NCBI GenBank assembly: GCA_964399535.1
Contig: CAYNRE010000040.1
Span: 1 to 37,199, forward strand
From: CAYNRE01 sp964399535
GTDB taxonomy: Bacteria > Planctomycetota > Planctomycetia > Pirellulales > CAYNRE01
Direction: 5' to 3'
DNA length: 37,199 bases
Below, piece after piece: positions 14,683 through 23,091 of this stretch (its first letter is position 1; each line of letters opens with the position of its first letter). Below the pieces are notes generated by a model, which had not been told where the DNA came from, ran no database searches, and saw only the letters and a program-made list of their open reading frames with translations. The translations under genes and the position numbers were made by a program.

Positions 14683-15776
14683 GCCCCGGCTTCGTTCACG
14701 AGCGGCTCCATCACGTCCCAGAGCGAGGAGTGATCTGCGGAGCCCGCCGTGCTTCCGATCTGCTCCCAGAACATCCACTGGGCACGCGCAAGCGGCATCG
14801 GCCACTTCGGGTCGTAGACGGGGAGGCGCTTCAACTTGTCCTCGAACGCCCGGTACGCCCGGATCGATCCTTCGGTGAGACCGCGCCCCCCTTCCTTCTC
14901 GGAACGAGTGCCCCACGCACTCATCGTCACCGCCGCGCGCCGTTGGGACTCCTCGGCTTGCTCGGGCGTCTTCGCCCTGTAGTACCCCGAGTAGTAGTTC
15001 AGGATCCGCGCGTCGATGCACGCCGCGTCACGCCCGGCGATGCTCAACGTGAACGACACCTTCGCCAAGCTCAACCCGAGCGGGCTCCACGTCTTCGCCA
15101 CCGCGTCGCGGAACTTCCGCGTGTAGTCGTCCGACCCGGACATCGCCTCCGCGACCCACGGAGCCCAATCCATGATCTCAAGGAACGGACCCGCGTCGTC
15201 CATGCCCGACGCCACCTTGGATCGGTCGCCGAGCAACTCCCTCATCTCGCTTTCGGTGGGACGCCATCCGATCCGCATCGCATCCCGCAAGACGGGACCG
15301 ACCTTGCGGTAGTAGCTCTCGGCCCGGCTGATGTTCCGCCTCACGGTTGTCCTCGCGAACATCGCCGCGAGCGCCACCGTGCGCCAGTCGACGGCAACGT
15401 CCTCGCGCCAGCGGCGGACACGCTCCCACGCGAGGGGGTAGCCGCTCGGGAAAGCCGGGCGCGACGGGTGCGTCGCGGGCGTCAACATCACCATCTGTCC
15501 CACGACCTCGGGACGGCGGAGCTTGTTCGCGGCAAGCGAGGCCGGCCGGGCGTCGAGCGGCGGCTCGGACTCCGTGAGCGGCCCGCTCACGAGCGCCGGT
15601 GCCACCGCCGGAAGGACCACCCCGTCCTCGGTACCGATGACGGCGAAGCAGTCGTCGTCCCGCACCCGTGCCCACCCGAGCACCGGGTCGCCCACCTCGA
15701 CGACTCCGTTCTGGATACCGGCCAGGAACCCCACGGAGCCGAAGCCGGCCCGTGTTCTGTACGCCACGGCATACAT
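14679..15776 (-). CDS. Unknown protein with helix-hairpin-helix-like core
   Basis: A 365-aa protein, last gene of the reverse operon led by the SNF2 gene. The start at ATG 15776 lies 23 nt after the previous stop, without a strong ribosome site. The helical middle contains WSPLGLSLAKVSFTLSIAG followed by RDAACIDARILNYYSGYY; I associate this GL-x-L-A-K-x-x-F/CxDxR pattern with phage proteins related to HhH-type DNA glycosylases. The first 80 residues are strand-rich (VAYRTRAGFGSVGFL, GVVEVGDPVLGWARV). A DNA-repair or DNA-modification role is a tentative inference. Confidence 0.72.
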   Translation of the reverse strand: MYAVAYRTRAGFGSVGFLAGIQNGVVEVGDPVLGWARVRDDDCFAVIGTEDGVVLPAVAPALVSGPLTESEPPLDARPASLAANKLRRPEVVGQMVMLTPATHPSRPAFPSGYPLAWERVRRWREDVAVDWRTVALAAMFARTTVRRNISRAESYYRKVGPVLRDAMRIGWRPTESEMRELLGDRSKVASGMDDAGPFLEIMDWAPWVAEAMSGSDDYTRKFRDAVAKTWSPLGLSLAKVSFTLSIAGRDAACIDARILNYYSGYYRAKTPEQAEESQRRAAVTMSAWGTRSEKEGGRGLTEGSIRAYRAFEDKLKRLPVYDPKWPMPLARAQWMFWEQIGSTAGSADHSSLWDVMEPLVNEAGA

Positions 15777-15799
15777 GGTGCGCGCGAACCCGGCGCGGC

Positions 15800-16033
15800 T
15801 CAGGTCTCGACCGGGCGGAGCTTCGCCAGATCGATCCGATGCTCGCCGCTCGTCTTCCGCCGTGCGCGCTCCAGGAGCGCGTCCGCGAACTTCTCGACGG
15901 CCTTCATCTTGGCCTTGGCGGCGTCCAGCTCGGCGTAGGCTTCCTCGCGATCCATGTCGGCCCGGAGGCACTCGCTCGGCGTGGGGGCACGCGGAACGGG
16001 CGTTCTGGGGGGCGGCGTCTTACGGTCTTCCAT
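15800..16033 (-). CDS. Small charged coiled-coil protein
   Basis: A 77-aa protein with ATG 16033 after AGGAGCCTACCC. A Pro-rich basic start (KTPPPRTPVPRAPTP) precedes a long helix (DREEAYAELDAAKAKMKAV, FADALLERARRK). No membrane segment. It is probably a small assembly or accessory protein; function unknown. Confidence 0.68.
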   Translation of the reverse strand: MEDRKTPPPRTPVPRAPTPSECLRADMDREEAYAELDAAKAKMKAVEKFADALLERARRKTSGEHRIDLAKLRPVET

Positions 16034-16047
16034 GGGTAGGCTCCTGT

Positions 16048-16332
16048 TCAGGTCTGCCGGCTCAGCATCTCGGCTACGTCGGCCAGCTTGGCGACGGTTT
16101 CGTTCGTCTGGTTCGTGATCTCCAACAAGCGGTTCGTGGCCGCCTGCTGGTCCAAGATCCGCTGGTCTTGCAGCCGGCTCACGTTGCCCGCGTGCGTCGT
16201 GTCGGCATCGACGCGAGCCCGGTGGAGTCCCTGGTTCTCGCGGTAGAGGTGGACGCACACCCACACGAGCGCCGAGATCACCGCCCCGGGGAGGCCGAGC
16301 GACGCCAAGAGTGTCGACCATGGCTCGGTCAT
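16048..16332 (-). CDS. Small protein with N-terminal membrane segment and coiled coil
   Basis: A 94-aa protein. Residues 5-30 (STLLASLGLPGAVISALVWV) span the membrane; the remaining 65 residues form one charged helix with heptad-like spacing (RLQDQRILDQQAATNRLL, VAKLADVAEML). ATG overlaps the upstream stop (ATGA). The layout resembles small lysis proteins such as i-spanins or holin-associated proteins, or a virion membrane protein. No family assigned. Confidence 0.7.
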   Translation of the reverse strand: MTEPWSTLLASLGLPGAVISALVWVCVHLYRENQGLHRARVDADTTHAGNVSRLQDQRILDQQAATNRLLEITNQTNETVAKLADVAEMLSRQT

Positions 16333-17099
16333 TGGCGTCCCTTCCAGAGCGTTGCGGCCACGGCCGCGCCACCGAGCGCGAGAGCGCCTCCCACGACGGG
16401 CCCGACCCACGACGGCCAACCGTCCAGGTCTCCCCGCCAGTACGGGATGAGCAAGCCCGCCAAGAGCGGCTCGGTCAACTTCGACATCTCCCAGTGCGGC
16501 ATGTTCGTGTTCCCTTGCGCGTCGACGTACCGAAGGTAGTAGGCCAGCCGGCCGAGCCGGATTGTACCACCTGGGGGGACGGGCATACCGGGGAACGGAT
16601 CGATTTCTTCCGGCTCCAAGCCGGTCGCCGCTAGCACAGGTTCCCACACGTTCGCGCGCCAAGCGTTGTCGCCGCCCGTGTGCGAGGTCGGCGTCGCGAG
16701 GAGCATCTTGCCCTCGGCGGCGTCCACGAGCGCCTTCTGGTAGCCCGTCTTGCCGCCGCCGAACGTCGCGTCCATGAGCACCACGGCGCTCACGGCGGCG
16801 CGGTCCTGGTCGTTGTTCAGGAGCGGGTTGAGGAACCCGTGCGCGGCGCTGAACCCCAGGAACGCCACGCGCCCCACGTCCACGCCTCGCGCGTAGCGGT
16901 TCAGGAAGTTCGGGAGCACCCGGCCATCGGAGTCACGGAGCGCGCTCCACATGCCCGAGTACGCCGATGAGCACCGCGGGTCCGACCCGGGGCAGAACCA
17001 TGGCGTCGGCTCGACCTCGATGCGCCGCGTGGGGCCGGGCCACGGCAGAGCCTTGCCGCGCGCGATCTCCTTCAGAAAGAACACCACGTCCTCGGTCAT
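16329..17099 (-). CDS. Serine-hydrolase-like protein with C-terminal anchor
   Basis: A 256-aa protein. VAFLGFSAAHGFLN near residue 90 is a nucleophile-elbow-like motif (GFSAA, second Gly of GxSxG replaced by Ala); VSAVVLMDATFGG follows as a strand-turn with a possible catalytic Asp, and TPTSHTGG offers a His. Residues 225-250 (VGPVVGGALALGGAAVAATL) are hydrophobic and end in WKGRQ. The arrangement parallels the protein at 21435. It overlaps both neighbours by ATGA-type junctions. An esterase or amidase held in a membrane is inferred. Confidence 0.72.
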   Translation of the reverse strand: MTEDVVFFLKEIARGKALPWPGPTRRIEVEPTPWFCPGSDPRCSSAYSGMWSALRDSDGRVLPNFLNRYARGVDVGRVAFLGFSAAHGFLNPLLNNDQDRAAVSAVVLMDATFGGGKTGYQKALVDAAEGKMLLATPTSHTGGDNAWRANVWEPVLAATGLEPEEIDPFPGMPVPPGGTIRLGRLAYYLRYVDAQGNTNMPHWEMSKLTEPLLAGLLIPYWRGDLDGWPSWVGPVVGGALALGGAAVAATLWKGRQ

Positions 17100-17749
17100 C
17101 GGCGCACCACGATAGCGACGGCTGCCGCGACCCCCACAGCGGCGAGCATGGCACCAGCGACCTTGCCCACCGAGATCGTGCCTGGGCGACAGAGCCTCAC
17201 CACTTGCGAGTAGTCGGAGTGCCGCATCTTGTGCCCGTAGAACACCGGCTGCACGACGTACATGCCGTCGGTGACGGCGTCGTTGACGGGCAACCCGTGC
17301 GCACGACCCCACTCCGCGCTCGGCAAGTGCCAGCCGTAGTTGGCGATCCCCTTGTCGGTCGTCACCCAGTCCTTTCCGGGGTCGCACGAGAGCCCGCGAG
17401 GCGCTTGCGCGTCGACGGCCTGGCTGTTCGCGATCATGGCCGAGACGGTCGAGGAGATGGGGCGAGGCACCGGAGCGAGGCGCGTCGTCGCCTTGCTCCA
17501 CATGAGGTCGCTCAACTCCGGCGTCAGCATGTGCGCCCCGAGCACCTCGGCGATGTGCGCCGTCAACTCGGCGGTCGCGTTGATCCTCACGCCGTCGATC
17601 TTCAGTGCGTCGGCGAGCACTTGAACCGACCCGCCTCCCACCGGAAGCGTCCACCACGGAGTCTCCCACCGCGAGCTAGCGTTCAGCACCGCCGCCTCGT
17701 AGCTCGCGCTCGCGGTGTTGGTGTCGTCTGGAAGGCCCAGGAATGTCAT
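17096..17749 (-). CDS. NYGWH-family protein with C-terminal anchor
   Basis: A 217-aa protein. Its core matches a family I know only by signature: VLADALKIDGVRINATAEL, HMLTPELSDLMW, GKDWVTTDKG, NYGWH, VVQPV and HSDYSQVVRLC in that order. Residues 194-215 (VAGAMLAAVGVAAAVAIV) span a membrane and are followed by VRR. The N-terminal part of the protein at 33927 is a paralogue without the anchor, fused there to an amidase-like domain. That fusion suggests a role on the cell wall. Start ATG 17749 and stop overlap neighbours. Confidence 0.78.
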   Translation of the reverse strand: MTFLGLPDDTNTASASYEAAVLNASSRWETPWWTLPVGGGSVQVLADALKIDGVRINATAELTAHIAEVLGAHMLTPELSDLMWSKATTRLAPVPRPISSTVSAMIANSQAVDAQAPRGLSCDPGKDWVTTDKGIANYGWHLPSAEWGRAHGLPVNDAVTDGMYVVQPVFYGHKMRHSDYSQVVRLCRPGTISVGKVAGAMLAAVGVAAAVAIVVRR

Positions 17750-18843
17750 GTGGTCCTCACCAGAAGCACGCGACGACCCATGGCATCCCGCAGGGCCACT
17801 TCCCGGTCGTTTAGTCTGTTGGCATGGATCGCGTACAACGTGATGGGCTCCCTGAACCACCCGTTAGGCGTCTTGCGCGGGTAGGGGAACCACAACGTGA
17901 CGCGCACCTCTCTTTCACCTGGGGCTTGACGCACGTCCTGTACCTTGCCCGTCGCATGAGCCGCGATGCCGAGGTCACGGGAGCCCTTCGTGATCTTGAA
18001 CTTCATTCCTGGAGCCAACCCCCACGACGGATCTCGCGTCCACTGGATCTCCTCACGAGGCGGGTTGGCATCCCCCGGGTTCGCCTCCAACCTCGGGATC
18101 TCAACCGGATCGCTCCGCGTCCCGCCCGGGTCCAGGATCACGAGGCTCCCTTTCCCGAGCCCGTGCATCGCCAACCCGATGTTGTACTCGTGAAGGTCGC
18201 TCGGCATGACGCCACCGCGGCGTAGCATGTCGAGCGTGCTCACAAGGTTGTCGGCAATCGGGAACTCCGCCATCGTCCACAATGATTGCTGGCTCGAATG
18301 CTCCGATCCATAGTGGTGCAAGGCGCTGACAAACGCACTCACTCCGAAGCCGCTGTAATCTGGTGGTATCGCACGCAAGAACGCTTGCCGCCAATCCGGG
18401 TCGGCCTCCTCCCGAACGATGCACCACAAGCGGAACGCAAGCACGTCGTCGAAGCGCGCACCGGCGTCCCCATGACCGTCCACGTCTGCGAGGCGGAAGA
18501 CCGCCTTCGGGTACACGATCCCGAGCCCGTCCTCGGGGTCGGCCGCGTCCACAAGCGACTTGATCTTGCGCCAGATGTAGCCCTCGTAGGGGTCAATCGA
18601 GAACTTGACGACGTAGGGCGGCTCGCTGTCGAACACGCACCCGTAGTGCCCGCACCCGAGCATGTCGCCCACGGGCATGTGGATCGCGCTTTCGATCCTG
18701 TGGAAGCGGCTCTCCAGACGCTCGATCCAATCGCCGGCCTCTCTGATGATTTCGTGCTCGGTCCCATACACCCGACCGGGGATGTCGGAGCGGTCGACAT
18801 CCGGGTTCCCAGTGTACCGAGGTCGGCAAACGCGCTTCACCAT
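17746..18843 (-). CDS. Protein-kinase-like protein
   Basis: A 365-aa protein with a kinase-like fold: glycine loop MLGCGHYGCVF near residues 60-70, VVKFSID supplying the Lys, an alpha-C-like helix, hinge near WTMAEFP, catalytic loop MPSDLHEYNIGL (Asp and Asn present, HRD His/Arg replaced) and LVILDPGG in place of DFG. The final 110 residues form strands (MKFKITKGSRDL, REVRVTLWFPYP) outside the kinase fold. It overlaps the SNF2 gene end (ATGGTGA). Phages use kinases to modify host proteins; whether this one is active is uncertain. Confidence 0.75.
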   Translation of the reverse strand: MVKRVCRPRYTGNPDVDRSDIPGRVYGTEHEIIREAGDWIERLESRFHRIESAIHMPVGDMLGCGHYGCVFDSEPPYVVKFSIDPYEGYIWRKIKSLVDAADPEDGLGIVYPKAVFRLADVDGHGDAGARFDDVLAFRLWCIVREEADPDWRQAFLRAIPPDYSGFGVSAFVSALHHYGSEHSSQQSLWTMAEFPIADNLVSTLDMLRRGGVMPSDLHEYNIGLAMHGLGKGSLVILDPGGTRSDPVEIPRLEANPGDANPPREEIQWTRDPSWGLAPGMKFKITKGSRDLGIAAHATGKVQDVRQAPGEREVRVTLWFPYPRKTPNGWFREPITLYAIHANRLNDREVALRDAMGRRVLLVRTT

Positions 18844-21386
18844 GGCGTCGCCCACTCCGGCATGTCGTCCTCGTACGAGGAGTTCGGGGTCAAGCCCTGC
18901 GCGTCGAGCGCCTTCACGATATCGTAGATGAGCGACGACTCGGCGTTCGGGTCGTCCGAGAGCACCTCGCTCGCGATCTCCATCTTGGAGAGCAAGATGG
19001 CGTGCAGGATCGGGTCGAGGGTGCCGGCGGCGTTGAGGTAGGTGAAGGTACACTTGTTCTTCGTGCCGATGCGGTGGATGCGGTCCTCGGCCTGCACGAT
19101 CTCGAAAGGAACCCACGTCCGCTCCACGAACAACATCTCCTCCGCCCGGGTGAGCGTGATGCCGACGCCGGCCGCTTGAATCGAGCAGAGGAGCACGTCG
19201 AGCGTTCCCTCCTCCTGGAACGCCACCTTGGCCTCTTCCTTTTCTCGCGGGTTCTGCTGTCCCGTGAACAGGCCAACTCGGATCTCCTCGTGGTCCTTCG
19301 CGAGACGTTCTCGGATCCCGTCGATGACCTCCTTGTGGTGAGCCATCACGACCAACGGGCGCCCGGTGGATGCGTGGTGCGACTCGATAAAATCGACGGC
19401 GGCCGTGATCTTGCCCATGCCGAGCAAGCGGCGCATCTCGGTCCCCTGGACGAGCTGACTGGCCCTTGCTGCGCGGACCGCCGCGTCCTTCCCGCGTGAA
19501 TCGACGAGCCACTCCATCAACTCGCGCGCCGCCCTCGCGTACTGCTCCTTGTACGGCGAGTCCATCGTGACCTCGGTCGACTGACGCCACTTCTCAGGAA
19601 GGTCGAGGAGCGCCTTCGTCTTGCGGAGGAGGTACTTGCCGTTGATCAACTCGCGCAGATCGGCGAGGTTCTCGGCCCCATGATACCAGGCGAACTCGCG
19701 CCCCCTAATGCTGCGCACCTCGAAGCCGCAGAAGTCCTGCCAGAACTTCTTTTGCGAGTACCACACTCGCGGGTTGCTCATGTGGAGCAACGGCCACAAC
19801 TCGTACGGGCGACCGTTGATCAGCGGGGTGCCCGTGAGGAAGTACCGGCGCTCCGACATCCGTGACAACTCGGCGACCTGTTTCGCGCGCGCCGGTCCGT
19901 CCAAGTGCTGCGACCACTGGTTCGTCTTCGGATCCTTGCGGTTGCGGACGAGAAGCTCCTTGCACTTGTGCGCCTCGTCCACGACCAGGGTGTTCAACCC
20001 GCGCCGCGAGAGCACGTCCATGTTGGCGCCGAGGCCCTCGTAGGACGTGACGAGCACGTCCGCCTTGAGCTGCTGGTCGGTGAACTTCGTCGGGTTGCCT
20101 GCGACCCCCTGCGCCGTCACGACCATGTCGGGTCGCCACATGGCGAACTCCTTGACCCAGTTCGGGCGGAGGCTGGCGGGGCACACCACGAGCGCCGGGG
20201 CGAACGTGACGGCGATGGACGTGATGGTCTTGCCGAGCCCCTGCTCGAACGCGAGCACGCCGGCACGGCGCTCGAACAGCCACGCGGCGCCCTCCTTCTG
20301 GTATCCGTACATGGCGCTCGGCAACTCGGGCATGTCCATGGCGGCGGCGGCGGGGTTGTCGGTGACGGCGGCCACCTCGTCCTGAACTCGTGGAGGCACG
20401 ACGGAGGTCGCCACCTCGGCGATCCCAGCCCAGTGCATCGGTCCACCTGGCTCGGTCACGAACCCGATGCGGTCCTGACCCTGGGCCTTGCCGGCCCACT
20501 TGACGACGCCCTTGCGCCCGTCGTTCAGGGTGATGACGGCTCCGCGGGGCACTTGCTCGGCGGAGAGCTTCGGGCGTTGCTCCACGGCCGGCGCACCGCT
20601 CGGACCAGTCGGAGCCCGAGGTGCGTCGGTGATGGGCACCTTCTGGAACGGGACCACGAACGGGTGCCCGTCCGGCTTGACCCCGAGCGTGCCGGCCAAC
20701 TCGTCCACGAGGACGTTCAGGACTTGCTTGATCAAGGCCGGGTCGAAGCTCACCCGGTAGTTCGGCTCCCGCTGGGCTCCGAGGCGGTAGAGCCCGCCCA
20801 TGATGTTCCCCCACGTCGCGCGGCTTGCGATGTACGGCAGGTCGAGCACCCACCGGCCGTCCTGTTCGGTGAGCACGATGCCGCTCGGCTTGCGGTTCGC
20901 CTTCTCCTTGCCGCCCTCGTCGTACTGACGCCCCTCGATGATCGCGCGCCGGATGCCGCGCGCGGTGCCCGGGTAGCCGAGAGCGAAGGACAACTCCATG
21001 ACGAGCGCGAGAACTTGCGCGTAGTTCTCCGACTGGCGCTTCCACACGTTGCCGGCGGCGTGGATCAACCGGCTCACAGCCTTTCGCCGGTCGTCGCCCT
21101 CCTCCTCGACGATGTTCGCGATGTCGGGGTGCGCCGACTTGGCGAACCCGAGCCACTTGGCGAGCGCACGCTCGTCGGGCGGTCCCTCGCTGCTGAACAC
21201 ACCGAACCGTTCGGCGCAAACCGGGCCGCACCCGTTCTCGATGCTCTCCGGGTCGCGCAGCGGGCGCCCGCAGAACATACAGTGCGTCGCCAGGAGCCGC
21301 GTGCCGGCCTCCAACTCGTAGCCCTGCGGGTTCGGGACGAGGTCGTCGTCGTCGTCGTCCCAGTCGTGCGCTTGCGCCGCTAGCAT
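18837..21386 (-). CDS. SNF2-family helicase with N-terminal zinc finger
   Basis: An 849-aa SNF2 ATPase of the SMARCAL1-like type. Residues 35-62 hold a DUF6011-like zinc finger (CMFCGRPLRD, then GCGPVCAERFG). Helicase motifs in order: FEQGLGKT (I), VVCPASL (Ia), VVDEAHKC (II), FLTGTPL (III), GLFTGQQ, AAGVGITLT (V) and AEDRIHRIGT (VI). It probably remodels branched DNA during replication or recombination. The start ATG 21386 lies 7 nt after a TACAAT box, so it should be leaderless. First gene of a seven-gene operon that otherwise encodes envelope-type proteins. Confidence 0.95.
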   Translation of the reverse strand: MLAAQAHDWDDDDDDLVPNPQGYELEAGTRLLATHCMFCGRPLRDPESIENGCGPVCAERFGVFSSEGPPDERALAKWLGFAKSAHPDIANIVEEEGDDRRKAVSRLIHAAGNVWKRQSENYAQVLALVMELSFALGYPGTARGIRRAIIEGRQYDEGGKEKANRKPSGIVLTEQDGRWVLDLPYIASRATWGNIMGGLYRLGAQREPNYRVSFDPALIKQVLNVLVDELAGTLGVKPDGHPFVVPFQKVPITDAPRAPTGPSGAPAVEQRPKLSAEQVPRGAVITLNDGRKGVVKWAGKAQGQDRIGFVTEPGGPMHWAGIAEVATSVVPPRVQDEVAAVTDNPAAAAMDMPELPSAMYGYQKEGAAWLFERRAGVLAFEQGLGKTITSIAVTFAPALVVCPASLRPNWVKEFAMWRPDMVVTAQGVAGNPTKFTDQQLKADVLVTSYEGLGANMDVLSRRGLNTLVVDEAHKCKELLVRNRKDPKTNQWSQHLDGPARAKQVAELSRMSERRYFLTGTPLINGRPYELWPLLHMSNPRVWYSQKKFWQDFCGFEVRSIRGREFAWYHGAENLADLRELINGKYLLRKTKALLDLPEKWRQSTEVTMDSPYKEQYARAARELMEWLVDSRGKDAAVRAARASQLVQGTEMRRLLGMGKITAAVDFIESHHASTGRPLVVMAHHKEVIDGIRERLAKDHEEIRVGLFTGQQNPREKEEAKVAFQEEGTLDVLLCSIQAAGVGITLTRAEEMLFVERTWVPFEIVQAEDRIHRIGTKNKCTFTYLNAAGTLDPILHAILLSKMEIASEVLSDDPNAESSLIYDIVKALDAQGLTPNSSYEDDMPEWATPW
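21371..21384. promoter_or_regulatory. Half-dyad CTTGC-GCC-GCTAGC
   Basis: One half of the 22-bp operator lies at codons 1-6 of the SNF2 gene, immediately downstream of its predicted start of transcription. The other arm is not conserved (CGTCG in place of GCAAG). Confidence 0.4.
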
Positions 21387-21394
21387 ACGTCGGA

Positions 21395-21424
21395 TTGTAG
21401 CCCGAGAGCCTCGTGGGCTACAAC
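21395..21424. promoter_or_regulatory. Palindromic bidirectional promoter
   Basis: TTGTAGCCC (21395-21403) and GGGCTACAA (21415-21423) form a perfect 9-bp inverted repeat with an 11-nt centre. Each arm serves as -35 for one direction and -10 for the other. Reverse: TTGTAG, 18 nt, TACAAT (21399-21394), then 7 nt to the SNF2 ATG. Forward: TTGTAG, 18 nt, TACAAC (21419-21424), then 10 nt to the ATG at 21435. Confidence 0.7.
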
Positions 21425-21434
21425 CTACCGGAGC

Positions 21435-22445
21435 ATGACGGACATCATCGTGAGCGCCTTCGCGACGCCGCCGGAGTCGAGCTACCGGGCGTTAGCCCAG
21501 GATCTCTCGCTGTTCACGCGCCCCCCGCTCGTGATCGACGTGCCCCCGAAGATGGAGCCGGGGGAGATGTTGGCGTCCCCCGGGTTCGCTCGCGTCGCCG
21601 CCGAGTACAAGCGCCGAGACCCGAGCGGGAGCATCTTGCGCCCGCTGTTCAAGGAGCGCCTCGCTGGGGTCACGGTCGAGACCGTCACGTTGATCGGGTT
21701 CTCGGCTGGCAACACGCTGCTCACGGAGATCCTGAAGGGGCCCGACGCCCAGTGGATCGACACCGTCGTCACGCTCGACGGCATGGTGGGGCAGAAGCTC
21801 TGGAGCGGCGCGTGGCACGAGCCATCGCTCGCCCCCTGGGTGAACTTCGCCACGAAGGCGGCGGAGAACCAGCGGCTCTTCGTCAACGCTCACACCACCA
21901 TCGCGAGCCACTCGTCCCAGGTCGGGAGCACGTTCGAGACCGCGGGCGCGGTCGTCAACGCCGTGGCGAACCGCATGACCAACTGGCCGGCGCCCCTGAA
22001 CGTCGACCTCGCGCCGCTCACCGACGGGCCGCCGCCCCCGTCGGTGACGATCTCGTCTCAACGCGGAACGGAAACGATCTCGCGCACTTGGGACGTGATG
22101 CCCCCGCCCGACATGATGGAGCAGATCGGGAACATGTGGACCCTCGGCTACGAGGGGAAGGCTGAGCCGGACCACATCTTCATCGCTCGGTACGTCCAGA
22201 GAGCGGTCTGGAGGACGTTCCTGGCGCCCCGCCGGAACGGCAAGGGGCAGACCGCTTGCACGACCATGCCCGAGGCTCCGCGGGGGCTAGGGGCCGACGT
22301 GTGCGTACGCTCGCCGGAGGTGACGGTGCCGCCGGACGCCTATCCGACGCCGTCGAACTTGCCCATCCTGGGCTCCATGGCGGCCGGCCTAGCCATCGGG
22401 GCTGGCGTGGGCTACCTTCTGGGCACCGTCCCTTTCAAGAGGTGA
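21435..22445 (+). CDS. Serine-hydrolase-like protein with C-terminal anchor
   Basis: A 336-aa protein of alpha/beta-hydrolase layout. VTLIGFSAGNTLL near residue 90 carries a canonical GxSxG (GFSAG); VVTLDGMVG supplies an Asp-containing turn, and PDHIFIAR near residue 247 a candidate His. Residues 311-332 (LGSMAAGLAIGAGVGYLLG) form a hydrophobic anchor followed by TVPFKR. Its order of elements matches the protein at 16329. Probably a membrane-held lipase, esterase or amidase. It is the first gene of a forward pair and starts only about 3 nt after the predicted transcription start. Confidence 0.8.
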   Translation: MTDIIVSAFATPPESSYRALAQDLSLFTRPPLVIDVPPKMEPGEMLASPGFARVAAEYKRRDPSGSILRPLFKERLAGVTVETVTLIGFSAGNTLLTEILKGPDAQWIDTVVTLDGMVGQKLWSGAWHEPSLAPWVNFATKAAENQRLFVNAHTTIASHSSQVGSTFETAGAVVNAVANRMTNWPAPLNVDLAPLTDGPPPPSVTISSQRGTETISRTWDVMPPPDMMEQIGNMWTLGYEGKAEPDHIFIARYVQRAVWRTFLAPRRNGKGQTACTTMPEAPRGLGADVCVRSPEVTVPPDAYPTPSNLPILGSMAAGLAIGAGVGYLLGTVPFKR

Positions 22446-22450
22446 GCATC

Positions 22451-22858
22451 ATGTCCGACGAGAACCAGATCCCGCTGTCGAGCGGTGTGCGCCGTCTTCT
22501 GACTAGCAGCAAGGCCATCGTGGCCGGGGTCGCCGTGGTGGGCGTCATCGTGATGAACGTGACGGGCCGCATCGACTCGGCGAAGGCCCTGGAGTTCATC
22601 ACCTGGGTCGTGATGGCGTACTTCGGGGCGAACGCCTTGGAGGACGCGGCAGAGAAGCGCGCCGGTTCTCCCTGGTCCTCTGGTGTCTCGCCGGAGAAGT
22701 TCCGGGCGATCATGGACGCCATGGCGCCACTGATCGCGATGGTGTTGCCGAAGCACTCGGATCCATCGGAGCCTTCGCCGGTGAGCGAAGACATCCTCGC
22801 GGCCGTTCAGCCGGATGCCACCGACGCGCCGGAGGCTCCGCCTACTCCGAGGAACTAG
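22451..22858 (+). CDS. Small two-segment membrane protein, holin-like
   Basis: A 135-aa protein with ATG 22451 after GAGGTGAGCATC. Two membrane segments lie near residues 21-38 (AIVAGVAVVGVIVMNV) and 46-64 (ALEFITWVVMAYFGANAL), then a charged helix and a Pro/Glu-rich tail. Size and topology fit holins that permeabilise the inner membrane, but virion membrane proteins look the same. Its stop shares a CTAG with the converging gene. Confidence 0.7.
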   Translation: MSDENQIPLSSGVRRLLTSSKAIVAGVAVVGVIVMNVTGRIDSAKALEFITWVVMAYFGANALEDAAEKRAGSPWSSGVSPEKFRAIMDAMAPLIAMVLPKHSDPSEPSPVSEDILAAVQPDATDAPEAPPTPRN

Positions 22859-23055
22859 CTCGGCGCGTCTTCGGGCCAGGGCTCGTCACGCACGATCACC
22901 TGCATCGCCCCGAAGAAGCCGACGAAGTCCTCGGTGCGGAGCCGGAACGGCGTCTGACCGCGCACGCCGAAGGTCACCGCCCGGACGACACCGACGGGGT
23001 TCCAATCTGAGAAGGTTGCGAACCCCACGTCGTTCATTTGCGTCTGCGTCTCCAT
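22855..23055 (-). CDS. Small unknown protein
   Basis: A 66-aa protein. AAGGTG lies 6 nt before ATG 23055, which favours that start; ATG 23070 is the alternative. The sequence is strand-like with aromatics (GFATFSDWNPVGVVRAVTF, TEDFVGFFGAMQVIVRDEP). Second gene of the reverse pair driven from 23920. Function unknown. Confidence 0.6.
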   Translation of the reverse strand: METQTQMNDVGFATFSDWNPVGVVRAVTFGVRGQTPFRLRTEDFVGFFGAMQVIVRDEPWPEDAPS

Positions 23056-23091
23056 TGGCATCACCTTCATCTGCGCACGAACGGGCCACGA

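Noticed and set aside
19905..21383. 492-aa forward open frame opposite the SNF2 gene
   Set aside because: Antisense shadow of a gene with all SNF2 motifs; its translation is Arg/Leu/His/Val-rich and shows no domain.
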